From Gaeumannomyces sp. JS-464 (Eukaryota > Ascomycota > Sordariomycetes > Magnaporthales > Magnaporthaceae), in assembly GCA_002197995.1 (NCBI GenBank), contig NGZR01000003.1, positions 496,001 to 560,000 of the forward strand: a stretch of 64,000 nt of DNA, written 5' to 3'. The first letter of the stretch is position 1; every line of letters begins with the position of its first letter. The notes beneath the pieces are model-generated. The model saw only the letters and a program-made list of their open reading frames with translations. It was not told where the DNA came from and did no database searches. This document shows positions 10,736 to 23,159 of this stretch, piece by piece. Both the position numbers and the translations under genes were made by a program.

Positions 10736-11705
10736 AATTTGCTTTAATATAGCCAGCTTAACCGTATTTAAAGCATTTCCCGTTTTTCGGGTTTTGCTTT
10801 TGCTTTTTTTGCTACTTTTATTACTAGTAAGCAACTCCCGCATTAAAATTTATAAAGTTTAAATGCGTTTCGTAAATTATAATAAATTATTACTTAGTTT
10901 TTTTTTAATTAGCTTTATTATTTTATACCACATTTTTAAAACTATATCCTTTTTTTCGTATTATCGTTCGTATAATTTATCGCTAATACGGACCGCGTTT
11001 TTAACGTAATTTGTAAAAAATTCGGGGCGATTTTACTTTATAAGTTCGTTTTTTACATTTTCGCGGAACCCGTTATAAAAATGCAGCATTAACGTAACGT
11101 TGCTCTAATTAAATTTAGTACTAATCCGTTAAAAATCCGCTACGTATTTAACTATAAGCCTTTATTATTTAAAAGCCAGTAAATCCTTTTCGGTTATTCG
11201 GGTTTCGTTAACTATTTCGAACATTTTTCCAACCTTTCCTCCGAAGGTTTTAAAATTAGCGAAAATAATTTTGGTAATTTTTTAACTATTTTTATATTTT
11301 TTAAAGTAATCGTTTTAGGTCGGTTAAAACCATTTTTTTATTTTGCCGTTTAATTTAGTAATAGCGTAAACGACCTTTTATTTTTTTACTTACGAATTGC
11401 TATTTGTAAAACTTAAAATAGCTTTTGCATTCGGTAAAAAACGTTTTAAACTTACCGTTTTCCTTTTCGTAAAAGTTCGGGGACGGGAATTTATACGTTT
11501 AAATTGCGATAAGTGCTTTAAAAAACGCTAACTTCGCAATAAGTTATTTCACTTCGCGCTAGCTTTTAGCGATTTTAACCGTTATAAGCTTAAAAAGGCT
11601 GGCCGTATTAACTTTTTCGTTAAAGTCGTACTTAATACCGTTAAAGGTAAAAATTGTAATTTTTTCCTTTTTAAGCTTTTTGCTATTACTTGTTATAATT
11701 ATATT
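10736..11705 (-). pseudogene. Element B gag, broken
   Basis: The minus strand gives the same Gag as element A, with the knuckle at about 10738-10779 reading CFKYG...GYIKANC, so one Cys and the His are altered. The N-terminal half lies at 11290-11700 with the KTANTASLFKLI-like stretch. Gag sits directly inside the right-hand (5') LTR, as expected. Confidence 0.83.
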
Positions 11706-11746
11706 ATCCTTTTTTTTAACGAAATATTAAATAGGATTAGTTAAAA

Positions 11747-12208
11747 TGTTACAATTAAAAGTTTGCTTTTAAAATAGGGCATTTCGAAAGTGGAAAGGAT
11801 AATATCGTTAATGCTAATAAATAAAAAAACACGTAATTTAAAAGGATAATTTAATTGCTTATATTAAAAGGTGCTTAGGAGCTAACTTAAATTAATTAAT
11901 GTAAAAGCTTTAATTAATGCTATTTAAAACAATAGGAAATCCTTTTTTTTATAACAGCCTCGTTTATTTTACAGCTTTTTTAAATATATTAACTATACTT
12001 ATAACTAATATATCCTCGTTAAATATGTTAGCTATATTTATAACTAACATATTTTTGCTGGATATGTTAATTATACTTATAGCTAACATATTTTGCGTTT
12101 GTTACGTGGTGGTTAATTACGTAACAGGGCGCCGGGATGGGTGGCTTTAGCCCCTTTTTTTATTTTAGGCCGCCCCGCATCCCCCTTGTTAAAAACGCGT
12201 TTGTAATA
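11747..12208 (-). repeat. 5' LTR of element B (type 2)
   Basis: It begins TGTTACAATT on the plus strand and ends TTGTAATA (the last C read as T). Length (462 bp) and the 39-bp repeat array match the partner LTR at 4961-5423. Confidence 0.92.
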
Positions 12209-15200
12209 ACGTATAATACTTATTCCTTTTACTAAAAAATTAAGGAAACCACCCGGGTGGAAAACACGAAATGGGAAACGGAAATTAATAAAAACCTTTA
12301 TAATAGTAAAATCAAATCGACCGTATAATTTATTAACATTCCGAATAAAATATTAGGGAAAAAAAGTTACGGTAATAATCGATTACGAAATATAAAGCGA
12401 TTATATATCGTTATAAACGGTTAAACGGTATAAAATCCTTATAAAACGGAAATATTAACCGTATTAATTAAAAACGGTTAAAGGAATACCTATTGCTTAT
12501 AATAAAAAATGGATTAACCGAAAAACATAGCTAATAATATTACGCATACGGAATGGGCAAAACGTTACTATTATATTAAACGAGTTAAATATAAAAAAAA
12601 AAATGTAATTTTCGAAATCTTTTAATTTAGGAAAAATAAGTTACGAATAAATTAAGCTACCGGTTAAATCCAATAAGGGAAATTACAAATAATTAAAACG
12701 GTTTACCAATTACGAACCTTAAACCGTAAATATAAAAAAAACGAAAAAGGTTATAACGGTAATAGGATTTAGCAATCCACTTTTGCATTTAGCATTAACA
12801 AATACACGATTATTTAAAATGGAAAGCGATTAAAACGACCAAATTAATATTAAAAAACGGCTTGCGAATATTCCAAAAAAAATATTATAAATACGAAAAA
12901 TTGTTTAAAAAAAACCTAAAAACGGTGCTTTTTAAATATAAACAATTCGATTTTAAAATTAAAATTAAACTAAAAACGTAATTTAAATACCAAAAGCTAT
13001 ATTAACTTAACCCTTAATAATAAAAAGTGCTAAAAAAATAATTAAAGGAAAACTTATAAAAAGGATATATTAAACCTTTCGATTTTTTAATAGGATACGG
13101 GATTTTATAAAAAAGAAAAAAATGGAACGGAACGAATATGCATCGATTACCGCTTATTAAACGAGGTTATAATTAAAAATCGGTACTTTTTACTTTTTAT
13201 TAATAAATTACGAAATAAGCTCGGCAAAGCCCAATATTTTATAGCTTTAAACTTAAAGAAAGCTTATAACCTAATACGGATTAAAAAGGGTTAAAAGTGG
13301 CTTACGGCTTTTAAAATAAAATTGGGATATTATAAATTTTTAATAATAACTTTCGGGCTTATTAATGCATTAACTACATTACAAAGGATAATTAACTATA
13401 TATTGCGCGAATATTTTAACGTTTTCGGTTTCGCGTGTTTAAAATAATATCCTAATTTTTTTAAAAACGATAGAAAAATATAAATAGCACGTATATAAAA
13501 TGCTTTAAAAGTTATTTAATATAAAGCTTTTTATTAAGCCAAAAAAGTGCGAATGGCATTTGTAAAAAGTCGCTTTCCTAAAATTTATAATTATATTTAA
13601 ATAGGTTTATATAAACCTTTAAAAAGTCGAAAAAGTTAAAAAATGGTTTATATTTAAAAATGTTATAAAAGTACGAAAATTCCTAAGGTTTTTAAACTTT
13701 TACAAACGGTTTATCCGTAGTTATAATAAAATCGCTGTACTATTTACGAACCTTACTAAAAATAACCATTAATTTTATTAGGGAAAGTAAAAATAAAAGG
13801 TTTTCGAGCAATTATAGGACGTTATATTAAAAGAATTAATATTAATATTTTTAAACCTAAAAAAACCTTTTAAAGTTAAAACCGACGCGTCGAATTACGC
13901 TATCGACGGCTAATTCGAATAACGAAACGATTAAAAACGGTTATACCTTTGCGCGTTTTTTTCGTAAAAGTTAAATGGATTTAAATTAAATTACTAAATT
14001 TATAATAAAAAACTTTTAGTAATTATTTAAGCATTTAAAAAATGGCGACCGCACTTTTATAAAGCGAAGCATTAAATTATAATATATATAAATTATAAAA
14101 ACTTAACACATTTTACTATTAGTAAAAATTTAAATAAGCGATAAATCCGTTAAAGCGAGTTTTTACAAAATTACGATATTCGGATTAAATACCGGAAAGG
14201 GTCGGAAAACGGTCGGGCGGACGCTTTAAACTAACGACCGAACCAATAAATTACAATACTTAAAAAAATACAGGTAATTTTAACGAAAGGATTAAACGAA
14301 TTTTTAGTTCCAATATAAAAAATACTCGTTAAAACGGTTTAATAGGGAAAAGTTTGGATTTTAAAAAAAATTTAACAAATTTATAGCTAATTGGCATACG
14401 GCTATTAAAGCGTAAAAAAACGTGAAAACGGTTATAATAATACCACGAGTTCGCGGGAATTCGAGCCGAAATATAAAACGTAATAAAAAATTGCGAAAGT
14501 TGTGCTAAAAATAAAGCCAGCAGGTATAAACTTTATAAGCTTTTGCAACTTTTGCTAACGTTTAATAAGGTATAGCAAAAAGTTATTATAAATTTCGTTA
14601 TTAAACTTTTCCAATTTAAAAAACCGTTAATTAAAATTAAATATAATAATATTAGTAATAATAAATAAGTTTATTAAATACGCTTTATTTTTACCATATA
14701 AAAAAAATAGCGACGTTATAAAATTAGCGTATATTTTTATTAAACATATAATAACGGAATACGGCACGCCGAACCGCTTAATTACGGATAAAAACAAACA
14801 ATTTATAAACAGGGTTTGGAAAAGGCTTACGGCTTTGCTAAAAGCTAAGCATTCCTTATTTATAGCTTACCACTTTTAAATAAATAGATAAACGAAACGG
14901 ACGAACTAAACCATAAAATAGTATTTACGTTATTACGTTAATTATAAACAAAACGATTAGGTATATTTATTTCCTATAATTTAGTTCGCTTATAATAGCT
15001 TAATTTACAAAAGCATAAAAATTATACCGTTTTATGCGAACTACGGGTTTACGCTTATAACGTATAAGGAACTTAAAGTAGGAAAATATGCTTTAATAGC
15101 GAAAATACAAATAACGAAACTTATTAAACTGCATAAACATTTCCAAATAAAACTAAAAAAGTTACGGCACCGTATAACCATTTAAGCAAATAAAAAAAGG

Positions 15201-15790
15201 ATTGAAAAACCAACTTTTAAAAAGGGAAATAGCATTTATTTTTTAACGTAATATTAAAACAAAACGACCGAGCGATAAGCTAAATTATAAAAAATTAAAA
15301 CCTTTTAAAATATTAAAAAAGGTTTCGAACTTAAATTATAAATTCCGATTACCGCTAATTATAAAATCCCACCCGGTTTTTTATATTTTTTTATTCGAAT
15401 TAGCGCTACCGGGCTTTAAAAGTAACGAGTTAATAAAAATTAACCTAAAATAAAAGTACGAAATTAAATTTTTTTTGAATTATAAGCTAAAAAATAAGTT
15501 TAAAAAGTACTTAATTAAATGGAAAAAGTACGGCCACGGGGAAAACACGTAAAAAAAAGCAACTAATTTTGTGAATTGCTAAAAAGCTTTAACAAAATAT
15601 CGGCAAAAGCATTTATAAAAAGGTTAGCAAAAGCAAAAGTAATTAGGAAACCAATCGGCGAAAACTCGACAATTGGGTTCCTAATAATGGTTGTACTAAA
15701 GTTCGAACCCGAAACCTCGGCAGGAAAGATTAAAACCACACCTAATATGTTATAAAACCCAAAAAAGTTATTAAAGGACGTCGCAATTTA
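12209..15790 (+). pseudogene. Element A pol, second segment (RT to chromodomain)
   Basis: This is the clearest pol in the window. RT reads [12 protein letters not shown] (about 13130-13165), LGKAQYFIALNLKKAYNLIR (13218-13280) and ITFGLINALTTLQRIIN (about 13340-13395). The catalytic YLDD site at about 13436-13450 is disrupted by a stop. RNase H starts near TDASNYAI (about 13880). Integrase zinc-binding residues appear as NCESCAKNKA (about 14489-14520), followed by the catalytic core to about 14980. A chromodomain reads YLIKWKKYGHGENT (about 15509-15552). This order is diagnostic of a Ty3/gypsy chromovirus. Stops throughout are from RIP. Confidence 0.92.
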
Positions 15791-15893
15791 CCACGGTTAA
15801 AAAAGGCAAATAGGTCGAAGTTAGGATTAACCCGAATGCTTGCTAATCGGGGGAAACGGTAAAAGCTACGGATAGTTTAAATTGCGAAGCAAT

Positions 15894-16184
15894 TTAACGG
15901 GCCTCCCGGTCGGCTTCCTCCCGTTTAATACGCTTTAACTTTTTATAGCGTTAATACCGCGCCGAAAAGCGCGCATTTTTTTTTAAACTATATTTTTTTT
16001 GCGTTTTTAAACGCTCGATGCGAGTATTAACAGCGAAAAGCTCCCGTTTTACGGTACGCCGCTTTTTTTCCTCCGCTTTTAGCTCGGCTTTTAATATCGC
16101 GTATTGTTTTCCAATTTTCCGGAGTTGTAAAAAGAAAGGACTTGAAATGTTACAATTTAAGCGGCTCCAATTAAAGCATTCCAC
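15894..16184 (-). pseudogene. Antisense coiled-coil reading frame in element A
   Basis: On the strand opposite pol, 77 codons are open from a Met at 16184 and include LKAELKAEEKKRRTVKREL and RIERLKTQKKYSLKKNAR. After a one-base frame change the conserved tail GINAIKKLKRIKREEADRE follows, ending at the TAA at 15894-15896. The frame is highly charged and heptad-rich, so it is probably a coiled coil. The same feature occurs in B, C, E and J at the same place. Its survival with few stops in a RIP-mutated element is notable. Function unknown. Confidence 0.55.
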
Positions 16185-16468
16185 GTACCGCGACGAATTT
16201 TAAAAAGAAGCTTCGCATTTTTCGCGTTTTAAAATTTCGTGGCAAAAAAAAACAGGAAAGCATTTCGATAGGAGAAAAAAAAAACCTAAGCGAGCAAATC
16301 CTTACGTTAAAAGGTTTTTTTCGCAAAAGGACGTTTTCGCACCCGACCGGACATTTTGTTAAGATAAAAAAGGATAGGAAATGGTAAAGAAGGAAAGTAC
16401 TTATTACTAATAAAAGGCGGGGTAATAAAATGTAGTTAAAGGGATTTAACTTAAAAAAGGAAACCTGG

Positions 16469-16945
16469 TGTTACGACCAGCGTGCAAGCTTTAAAATAAC
16501 AGGACGGGCAAGGCTTTAAATAATGCTTTTGCCCCACTTTTATTATGCGGAGTTACGTAATTTAAGCTGGATTTATAAATTTGTGAAAATTTAAAATAAA
16601 GCTACAAATTAAGCTAAAGTTGTGGATTTATAAAAATTTAAAATAAAGTTATAAATCCAAACTGGATTTATGGATTTATAAAAACTTAAAATAAAATTAT
16701 AAATTTAAGGATTGTTAAAATAAAAAGCAGCGTATATATAAAAGATGGATTTTTTATTGTTTTAAAGAGTTTTAATTAAAGTTTCGGCAATAATTAATTT
16801 AAGTTATTTCCTAAGTATCTTTTAAAGTAAGCAATTAAATTATCCTTTTAAATTACGTGTTTCTTTGTTTACTAGTATAAGCGAAACTGTCCTTTTTACC
16901 CCCCCCGAAGTGGTTTACTTTAAAAGCAAACCTTTAATTGTAATA
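16469..16945 (+). repeat. 3' LTR of element A (type 1)
   Basis: It begins TGTTACGACC and ends TTGTAATA. It contains three copies of the roughly 47-bp unit (about 16566-16707) against two in the 5' LTR, accounting for the length difference (477 versus 431 bp). The TATA-like tatataaaag is present near 16735. Confidence 0.9.
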
Positions 16946-16969
16946 AAAAGGTTAAACTTATTTATAAAG

Positions 16970-17404
16970 TGTTATAATTAGGGGTTTGCTTTTAAAGTAA
17001 AGCACTTCGAGGGTGGAAAGGACAGTATTTTTAATTTGGTTAACGGGGAACACGTAACTTAAAAGAATAATTTAATTATTTACCCTAGGGGATGCTTAAA
17101 AGCTAACTTAAGTTAATTAATGCCGAAACCTTAATTAAAACTTTTTAAAACAATAAGAAATCCATCCTTTATATATACGCCGCTTTTGCTTTAGTAATTT
17201 TGGATTTGTTGCTTTGCTTACAAATTTACAAATCATTTTAAATTGTCGCTTTGCTTATAAATTTACAAATCCTTTTAAATTTATCGTTTTGCTTATAAAT
17301 TTATAAATCCTGCTTAAGTTACGTAACTCCACGTGTTTTAATGCGGGGTTAAAAGCACTTTTTAAAGCCTTTCCCGTTTTGCTGCTTTAAAGCTTGCATG
17401 CTAA
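16970..17404 (-). repeat. Lone LTR (type 1), 3' end missing
   Basis: It begins TGTTATAATT and runs to gcatgctaa, where the expected terminal GTCGTAACA is absent. The LTR of element C starts immediately at 17405. It contains three type 1 repeat units (about 17200-17310). The likely history is that C inserted into the last bases of this LTR. It sits 24 bp beyond element A. No internal sequence belonging to it is adjacent. Confidence 0.75.
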
Positions 17405-17862
17405 TATTACAATTAAAGGTATGCTTTTAAAATAAAGCACTTCGGGGGGGAAAGGACAATATCGCTGGTGCTAGTAAACAAAGGAACACGTAATTTAAAA
17501 GGACAATTTAATTGCTTACCCTAAAAGGTGCTTGGAGCTAACTTAAATTAACTAATGCAAAAGCCTTAATTAAATCTATTTAAAATAATAAAAAATCCTT
17601 CCTTTTTTTATAACGGCCTCGGTTACCTTACAGCTTTTTTAAATATATTAGCTATATCCATAGCTAATATATCTTTGTTAAATATATTAACTATATAATT
17701 AACATATCCTCGCTAAATATGTTAGCTATATTTATAACTAATATATTTTACGTTTATTACATTATGGCTTATTACGTAACTAGGCGCCGGGATGGGTAGC
17801 TATAGCCCCTCCTTTTATTTTGGGCTGCCCCGCATCCCCCCTTTTAAAAACGGGTCGTAATA
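17405..17862 (-). repeat. Left LTR of element C (type 2)
   Basis: It begins TATTACAATT (TG changed to TA) and ends GTCGTAATA. It carries the AT-rich 39-bp repeat array seen in element B (about 17640-17750). Confidence 0.85.
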
Positions 17863-18224
17863 TTAAGTTTCCCCTTTTAAGCTAAATTCTTTTAACTATC
17901 GTTTATCGCCCCGTTTTTATTAATAGTAAATACTTTCCTTTTTTACCAATTTCCATCTATTACATTTAATAAAATGTTTAATCGAGTGCAAAAACGAAAA
18001 CCTGCGCGCTTAACCGTTAAGCGCAATAACTTTTTTTTTTCGATTACTTGTATTATTATTTTTATGCCTTTTTATTCCAATTGTAAAACCGACGGTTTTA
18101 ATTAATGTTTAGCGGTTTTTAACGATTATTTTCGCTATAAAAAGTGGATCCGTTAAAAGCGTTTTCGATGCGACATTTTAGGCTTTGCTTTTAAGCATTT
18201 CCGTTATTACAGTTTTTAACACCT

Positions 18225-18411
18225 TCGGGCGGAAATGGAGTTAAAAATTGCGAAAGCAAAACGTCGTTTTATTAACGCCAAAATTAAACGTTTGCGGAAA
18301 TAAAAAAAACAATAGCGCGAAAAGCTTACTCGGGCAATTCGCCGTGGTATTAATTTTATGGAAAAATTAAAACGTATCGAGCGGGAGGAGGCCGACCAGG
18401 CGGTTTGCTAA
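18225..18411 (+). pseudogene. Antisense coiled-coil reading frame in element C
   Basis: The frame reads KAKRRFINAKIKRLRK, then, after stops, RAIRRGINFMEKLKRIEREE and a short tail to the TAA at 18409-18411. It is the best preserved C-terminus of this antisense protein in the window. Its position between pol end and LTR is the same as in A, B, E and J. Confidence 0.55.
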
Positions 18412-18419
18412 ACTGCCTC

Positions 18420-21216
18420 GCAGTTTAAACCGTTCGTAGCTTTTGCCGTTTCCCCCGATTAGTAAGCATTTAAAATTAATTTTAATTTAAATTTGTTTGC
18501 TTTTTTTAACCGTAATAAATCGTAATTTTTTTATAATTTCCTTAGGTTTTATAACGCATTAAATGTGGCTTTAGTTTCGGGTTCGAATCCCGGCATAATT
18601 ATTGCTAAAAACCCGATTGTTAAGTTTTCGCCGATTGGTTTTTTAGTTTTTTTGCTTTTGCTAACCTTTTTATAAGTGCTTTTACCGGTACTTTATTAAA
18701 GCTTTTTAGCAATTTATAAAGTTAATTGTTTTTTTCCACGTGTTTTTTTCGTGGCCGTACTTTTTCCATTTAATTAGGTATTTTTTAAGCCTATTTTTTA
18801 AATTATAGTTTAAATTTTTTTTAATTTTATATTTTATTTTAAATTAATTTCTATTAACTGGTCGCTTTTAAAGGCCGGTAACGCTAATTTAAATAGGGAA
18901 ATATAAAAAACCGGGTGGGATTTTATAATTAACGGTAATTAAAATTTATAATTTACGTTCGAAACCTTTTTTAATAATTTTAAACGGTTTTAATTTTTTA
19001 TGGTTTAACTTATCGCTTAATCGTTTTATTTTAATATTTTGTCGAAAAAAATAAACGTTATCCTTTTTTTAAAAGTCGGTTTTTCGATCCTTTTTTTATT
19101 TACTTAAATAATTATACGATGCTGTAGCTTTTTTAATTTTGTTTAAAAATGTTTATGAATTTTAATAAGCTTTATTATTTGTATTTCCGCTATTAAAGCA
19201 TATTTTCCTATTTTAAATTCCTTATACGCTATAAGCGTAAACTCGTAATTCGCGTAAAACGGTATAATTTTTATACTTTTATAAATTAAACTATTATAAG
19301 CGAATTAAATTATAAGGAATAATTATACCTAGTTATTTTATTTGTAATTAACGTAATAACGTAAATATTACTTTATAGTTTAATTCGTTTATTTCGTTTA
19401 TTTATTTATTTAAAAATGGTAAATTATATATAAAAAGTGTTCGGCTTTTAGCAAAACCGTAAGCCCTTTCCAAAATTTGCTTATAAATAGTTTATTTTTA
19501 TCCGTAATTAAACGGTTGGGCGTATCGTGTTCCGCTATTACGTGCTTAATAAAAACGTATGTTAATTTAGTAACGTTACTGCTTTTTTATATGGTAGGAA
19601 TAAAGCGTATTTAGTAAGCTTATTTATTATTACTAATATACTATCGTATTTTACTTTAATAATTGGTTTTTTGGATTAAAAAAGTTTAATAACGAAATTT
19701 ATAGTAATTTTTTGCTATGTTTCGTTAAATGCTAGTAAAAGTTATAAAAGCTTATAAAATTTATACTTATTGGCTTTATTTTTAGCGCAGTTTTCGCAAT
19801 TTTTTATTGCGTTTTATATTTCGGTTCGCGTTTTTGCGAACCCGTAATATTATTATAACCGTTTCCATATTTTTTCGCGCTTTAATAACCGTGTGCCAAT
19901 TAGCTATAAACCTGTTAAATTTTTTTAAGGTTTAAACTTTTCCTTACCGGACCGTTTTAACGAGTATTTTTTATACCAAAATTAAAAATCCGTTTAATTT
20001 TTCCGCTAAAATTACTCGTGTTTTTTTAAATATTGCGACCTAATGGTTCGGTCGTTAGCTTAAAGCATCCGCCCGGCCGTTTTTCGACCCTTTTCGGTAT
20101 TTTATCCAGATATTATAATTTTGCAAAAATTCGCTTTAACGAATTTATCGCTTATTTAAGTTTTTACTAATAGTAAAATGTGTTAGGTTTTTATAATTTA
20201 TATATATTATAATTTAATGCTTAATTTTATAAAAATATAATTGCCATTTTTTAAATGCTTAAATAATTGCTAAAAAATTTTTATCGTGGATTTAGTAGTT
20301 TAATTTAAATCCATTTAACTTTTGCGAAAAAAACGCGCAAAGGTATAACCGTTCCTAGTTATTTCGCTGTCCGAATTAACCGCTAATCGCGTAATTCGAC
20401 GCGTTAATTTCGATTTTAAAAGGTTTTATTAGTTTTAAAAGCGCTAATATTAGCTCGTTTATTACGGCATTTCGTAATTGCTTAAAAGCTTTTTATTTTT
20501 ATGCTTTTTAATAAAACTAATGGTTATTTTTGGTAAAGTTTGTAAATAGTATAGCAATTTTACTATAATTACGGATAAACCGTTTATAAAAGTTTAAAAA
20601 CTTAAAAACATTCGTACTTTTATAACGTTTTTAATATAAGCCATTTTTAACTTTTTCGACTTTTTTAGGATTTATACAAACCTATCCAAATGTAATTACG
20701 AATTTTAAAAAAGCGACTTTTTGCGAATGCCATTCGCATTTTTTTCATTTAACGAAAAGTTTTGCATTAAATAGCTTTTAAAATATTTATATATATATTG
20801 CTTATATTTTTCCATCGTTTTTAAAAAAATTAGGATATCGTTTAAATACGCGAAAATAAAAATGTCGAAATATTTGCGTAATATATAGTTAATTCTTTTT
20901 TAAAACGTGGTTAATGCGTTAATAAACCCGAAGGTTATTACTAAAAACTCGTAGCATTTAAATTTTATTTTAAAAACTGTAAGCCATTTTTAGCCCTTTT
21001 TAATCCGTATTAAGTTATAAGCTTTCCGTAAGTTTAAAACCGTAAAATACTAAGCTTTACCGAATTTATTTCGTAATTCGTTAATAAAAAGCAAAAAATA
21101 CCAATTTTTAATTATAGCTTCGTTTAATAAGCGGTAGTTAATACATATTAGTTCCGTCCCATTTTTTTTCTTTTTATAGGATTTCGTATCCTATTAAAAA
21201 ATCGGAGGGTTTAATA
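18420..21216 (-). pseudogene. Element C pol, 3' two thirds
   Basis: Minus-strand homology to B pol runs from the chromodomain tail (about 18720-18800) through integrase and RNase H to the middle of RT. It stops abruptly at the LINE junction near 21216. The tRNA T-arm-like gggttcgaatcccgg is almost perfectly preserved at 18579-18593. All frames are interrupted. Confidence 0.75.
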
Positions 21217-22550
21217 ACCATTTCGCATCCCCGGTAAAAAGCCGGGTGCGATTTGTTATAATTTACGCATTTAGGCGTGGTTTTTTGTTATTCGAGGTGG
21301 GCGTTATATTAATGCTTTCCTTTTCGGTATTTCGGTTTTCCGTAATGCGAGCATCGGCCCGGTTTAGTGTAAAACTTTTAATAATATTCCCATTCGTAAC
21401 AATTATAACATTAAATGGTTTTAACGTTTAATATAAATGGCTCGCAATTATAAATTACTGCTTTTATTACGAATTCTCGTTCGTATATTTTAATTCGCTG
21501 CCGTTACCGATCCGATGCGGGCTATTATTATAACGTATTCGTAAAAAGTCCAGGCCGGCTATACGTATATGGATTAACTTTTACGTTTCGGTTTTCGGCA
21601 TTTAAATTTTTTATAAATGCTTTTGGGTTTTTTAAAAGCGCTTTATATTTAAGCCTTTTAATTATCACGTCGTACGTTCGCTCCCAAACCGTTATTTAAT
21701 CGCCGAATACTTTTTTTACCTAATCGTTTTTTTTTATTTTTTTGCGTTTGTTTAAAAGCATATTATAATATTTCCGTTTTAAAGCCTTTTCGTTGCCGTA
21801 TTACCGTGTTTTAGTGGTTATTTAACGCTTATAAAATGTTTATTATTAACCGCTTTTTAATTGCTTTAAAGTTTTTTTACGGTTATAATAATTTTTCGCT
21901 CGGCTTTAACGGTATAAATCGGGGGGGGGGGGGGGGGGGGTGTTGCGTCGTTTTCGGGTGTTATTAACGTGGTTAATTTAGCTCGGTTCCGCTTAGCGTC
22001 CGGATTGGCAAGCCTATGGCTAACGCGGTAGTATAAAACTTTTTAATATCGGCTAATGCTTTTTTAATTTCCTCGAATATTTTTGTTTTAAATTTTTGCA
22101 ATGTGTCGTTAGTTACTAGTCCTTTTGCGGTGGTTTTACGCTAACGAGCCGCTTTCGCTTCGATTCCCCGCTTTATTAATTCCGATACTAATTGCAAAAC
22201 TTTTAGCAATTTTTTATTAATTACAAAAGGCTTTAGCTTATTTATAATCTCGTTTTCGCTTTTTTCCTAGCGGTTGCGCGCCGGTTTCGTATTAATATCG
22301 TTGTTTCCCCGCGCGTTTAAAAACGCGTTAAAGGGATCCATCGTCGCGGTATGCCAATTAGCCGCGAGCCCAAAATCGATTTCCATCGATTTTTAGCCCG
22401 CGCCGTCGGCGCGCGCGCGATGCGGTATCGATTTAGGGTTTAGTCGGATGCGAGGAGTTTAATTTTAACGTTAGAATTAAATTATTTCGAAACGCTAACC
22501 GGCTGCGCGTTTTTAAGGTCGCAGCGGCTTTTTTTTTGTTTTTTTTTTAC
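21217..22550 (-). pseudogene. LINE (Tad-like) ORF1 fragment
   Basis: On the minus strand a frame begins MDPFNAFLNARGNNDINTKP with ATG at 22341-22339, preceded by a GC-richer leader to 22550. A stretch LQKFKTKIFEEIKKALADIK follows. The segment ends near 21217-21275 with C-x2-(C to Y)-x4-H-x5-C, read as KCVNYNKSHPAFYRGCEMV, the type of knuckle that closes LINE ORF1 proteins in fungi. A run of 20 G (21921-21940) breaks the frame. It lies between two gypsy pieces in C with no visible poly(A) or duplication, so it is a fragment rather than a complete insertion. Confidence 0.75.
21921..21940. repeat. Poly(G) run, 20 bases
   Basis: Twenty uninterrupted G on the plus strand, within the LINE ORF1 fragment. 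It is striking in DNA that is otherwise very AT-rich, and it is a possible G-quadruplex former or an assembly-sensitive homopolymer. Confidence 0.95.
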
Positions 22551-23159
22551 AGTATATTTAATTGCTGATTTTCGTTATTTAAAAGCTAGCAAATCCTTTT
22601 TAGCGATTCGGGTTTCGTCGATTATTTCGAACACTTTTTTAACCTTTTCCTTTTAAGTTTCGAAATTAGCGAAAATAATTTTAATAACCTTTTAGTTTTC
22701 GTTATACTTTTTAAAATAATCGCTTTAGATTAATTAAACCCATTTTTTCATTTTACCGTTTAATTTGGTAATAATATAGCCGACTTTTTACTCGTCGTTT
22801 ATAAACTATTATTTATAAAATTTAAAATAGCTTTTGCATTCGGTAAAAAAAGTTTAAAATTTACCGGTTTTTCTTTTGTAAAAGTTTAGCGACCAAAATT
22901 TATACATTCGAACTGCGATAAGCGTATTATGTTAAAACGACGCTAGCTTTTCAGTAAACTGCTTTACTTCGGTTTAGCTTTTAGCAATTTTTTTATTATA
23001 AGCTGGAAAAAACGTACCATATTAATAGTATCGTTAAGGTTGTACTTAACGTTATTAAAGGTAAAAACCGTAATTTCGTTTTTTTCGGGCTGTTTACTGC
23101 TATTTGCTATAATATATTACCCGGTTTTTTAACGAAATGCTACATATGATTAGTTAAAA
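22551..23159 (-). pseudogene. Element C gag remnant
   Basis: Homology to Gag on the minus strand resumes at about 22551 in the middle of Gag (matching about 39170 in element E) and continues to the N-terminus next to the right LTR. The C-terminal half with the zinc knuckle is missing. Confidence 0.75.

Larger units (their letters stand above)
4961..12208 (-). mobile_element. Element B: complete Ty3/gypsy chromovirus nested in A, RIP-decayed
   Basis: It has two LTRs in minus orientation (4961-5423 and 11747-12208) and is flanked by ACGTA on both sides (4956-4960, 12209-12213), a perfect 5-bp target duplication. The total is 7,248 bp. Gag lies at the right, then pol runs leftward to a chromodomain and a 3' non-pol region beside the left LTR. 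The LTRs are near-equal in length and belong to the type 2 subtype with 39-bp repeats. Frames are full of TAA/TAG. This is the best reference copy of the family in the window because no other element has landed in it. Confidence 0.95.
2189..16945 (+). mobile_element. Element A: full-length Ty3/gypsy chromovirus, RIP-decayed, with nested insertions
   Basis: The left LTR (2189-2619) and right LTR (16469-16945) enclose gag, protease, RT, RNase H, integrase and chromodomain in the plus direction. Both outer flanks carry AAAAGG, so a 5-6 bp target duplication is likely. The element is split by a solo LTR of another family (3096-3332) and by the whole of element B (4961-12208). Pol resumes at 12214 exactly where it was broken, after the duplicated ACGTA. 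Removing the inserts leaves about 7.26 kb, the same size as B. Every reading frame carries many TAA/TAG codons at Gln/Trp positions, so the element is dead. It must predate B because B lies inside it. Confidence 0.93.
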
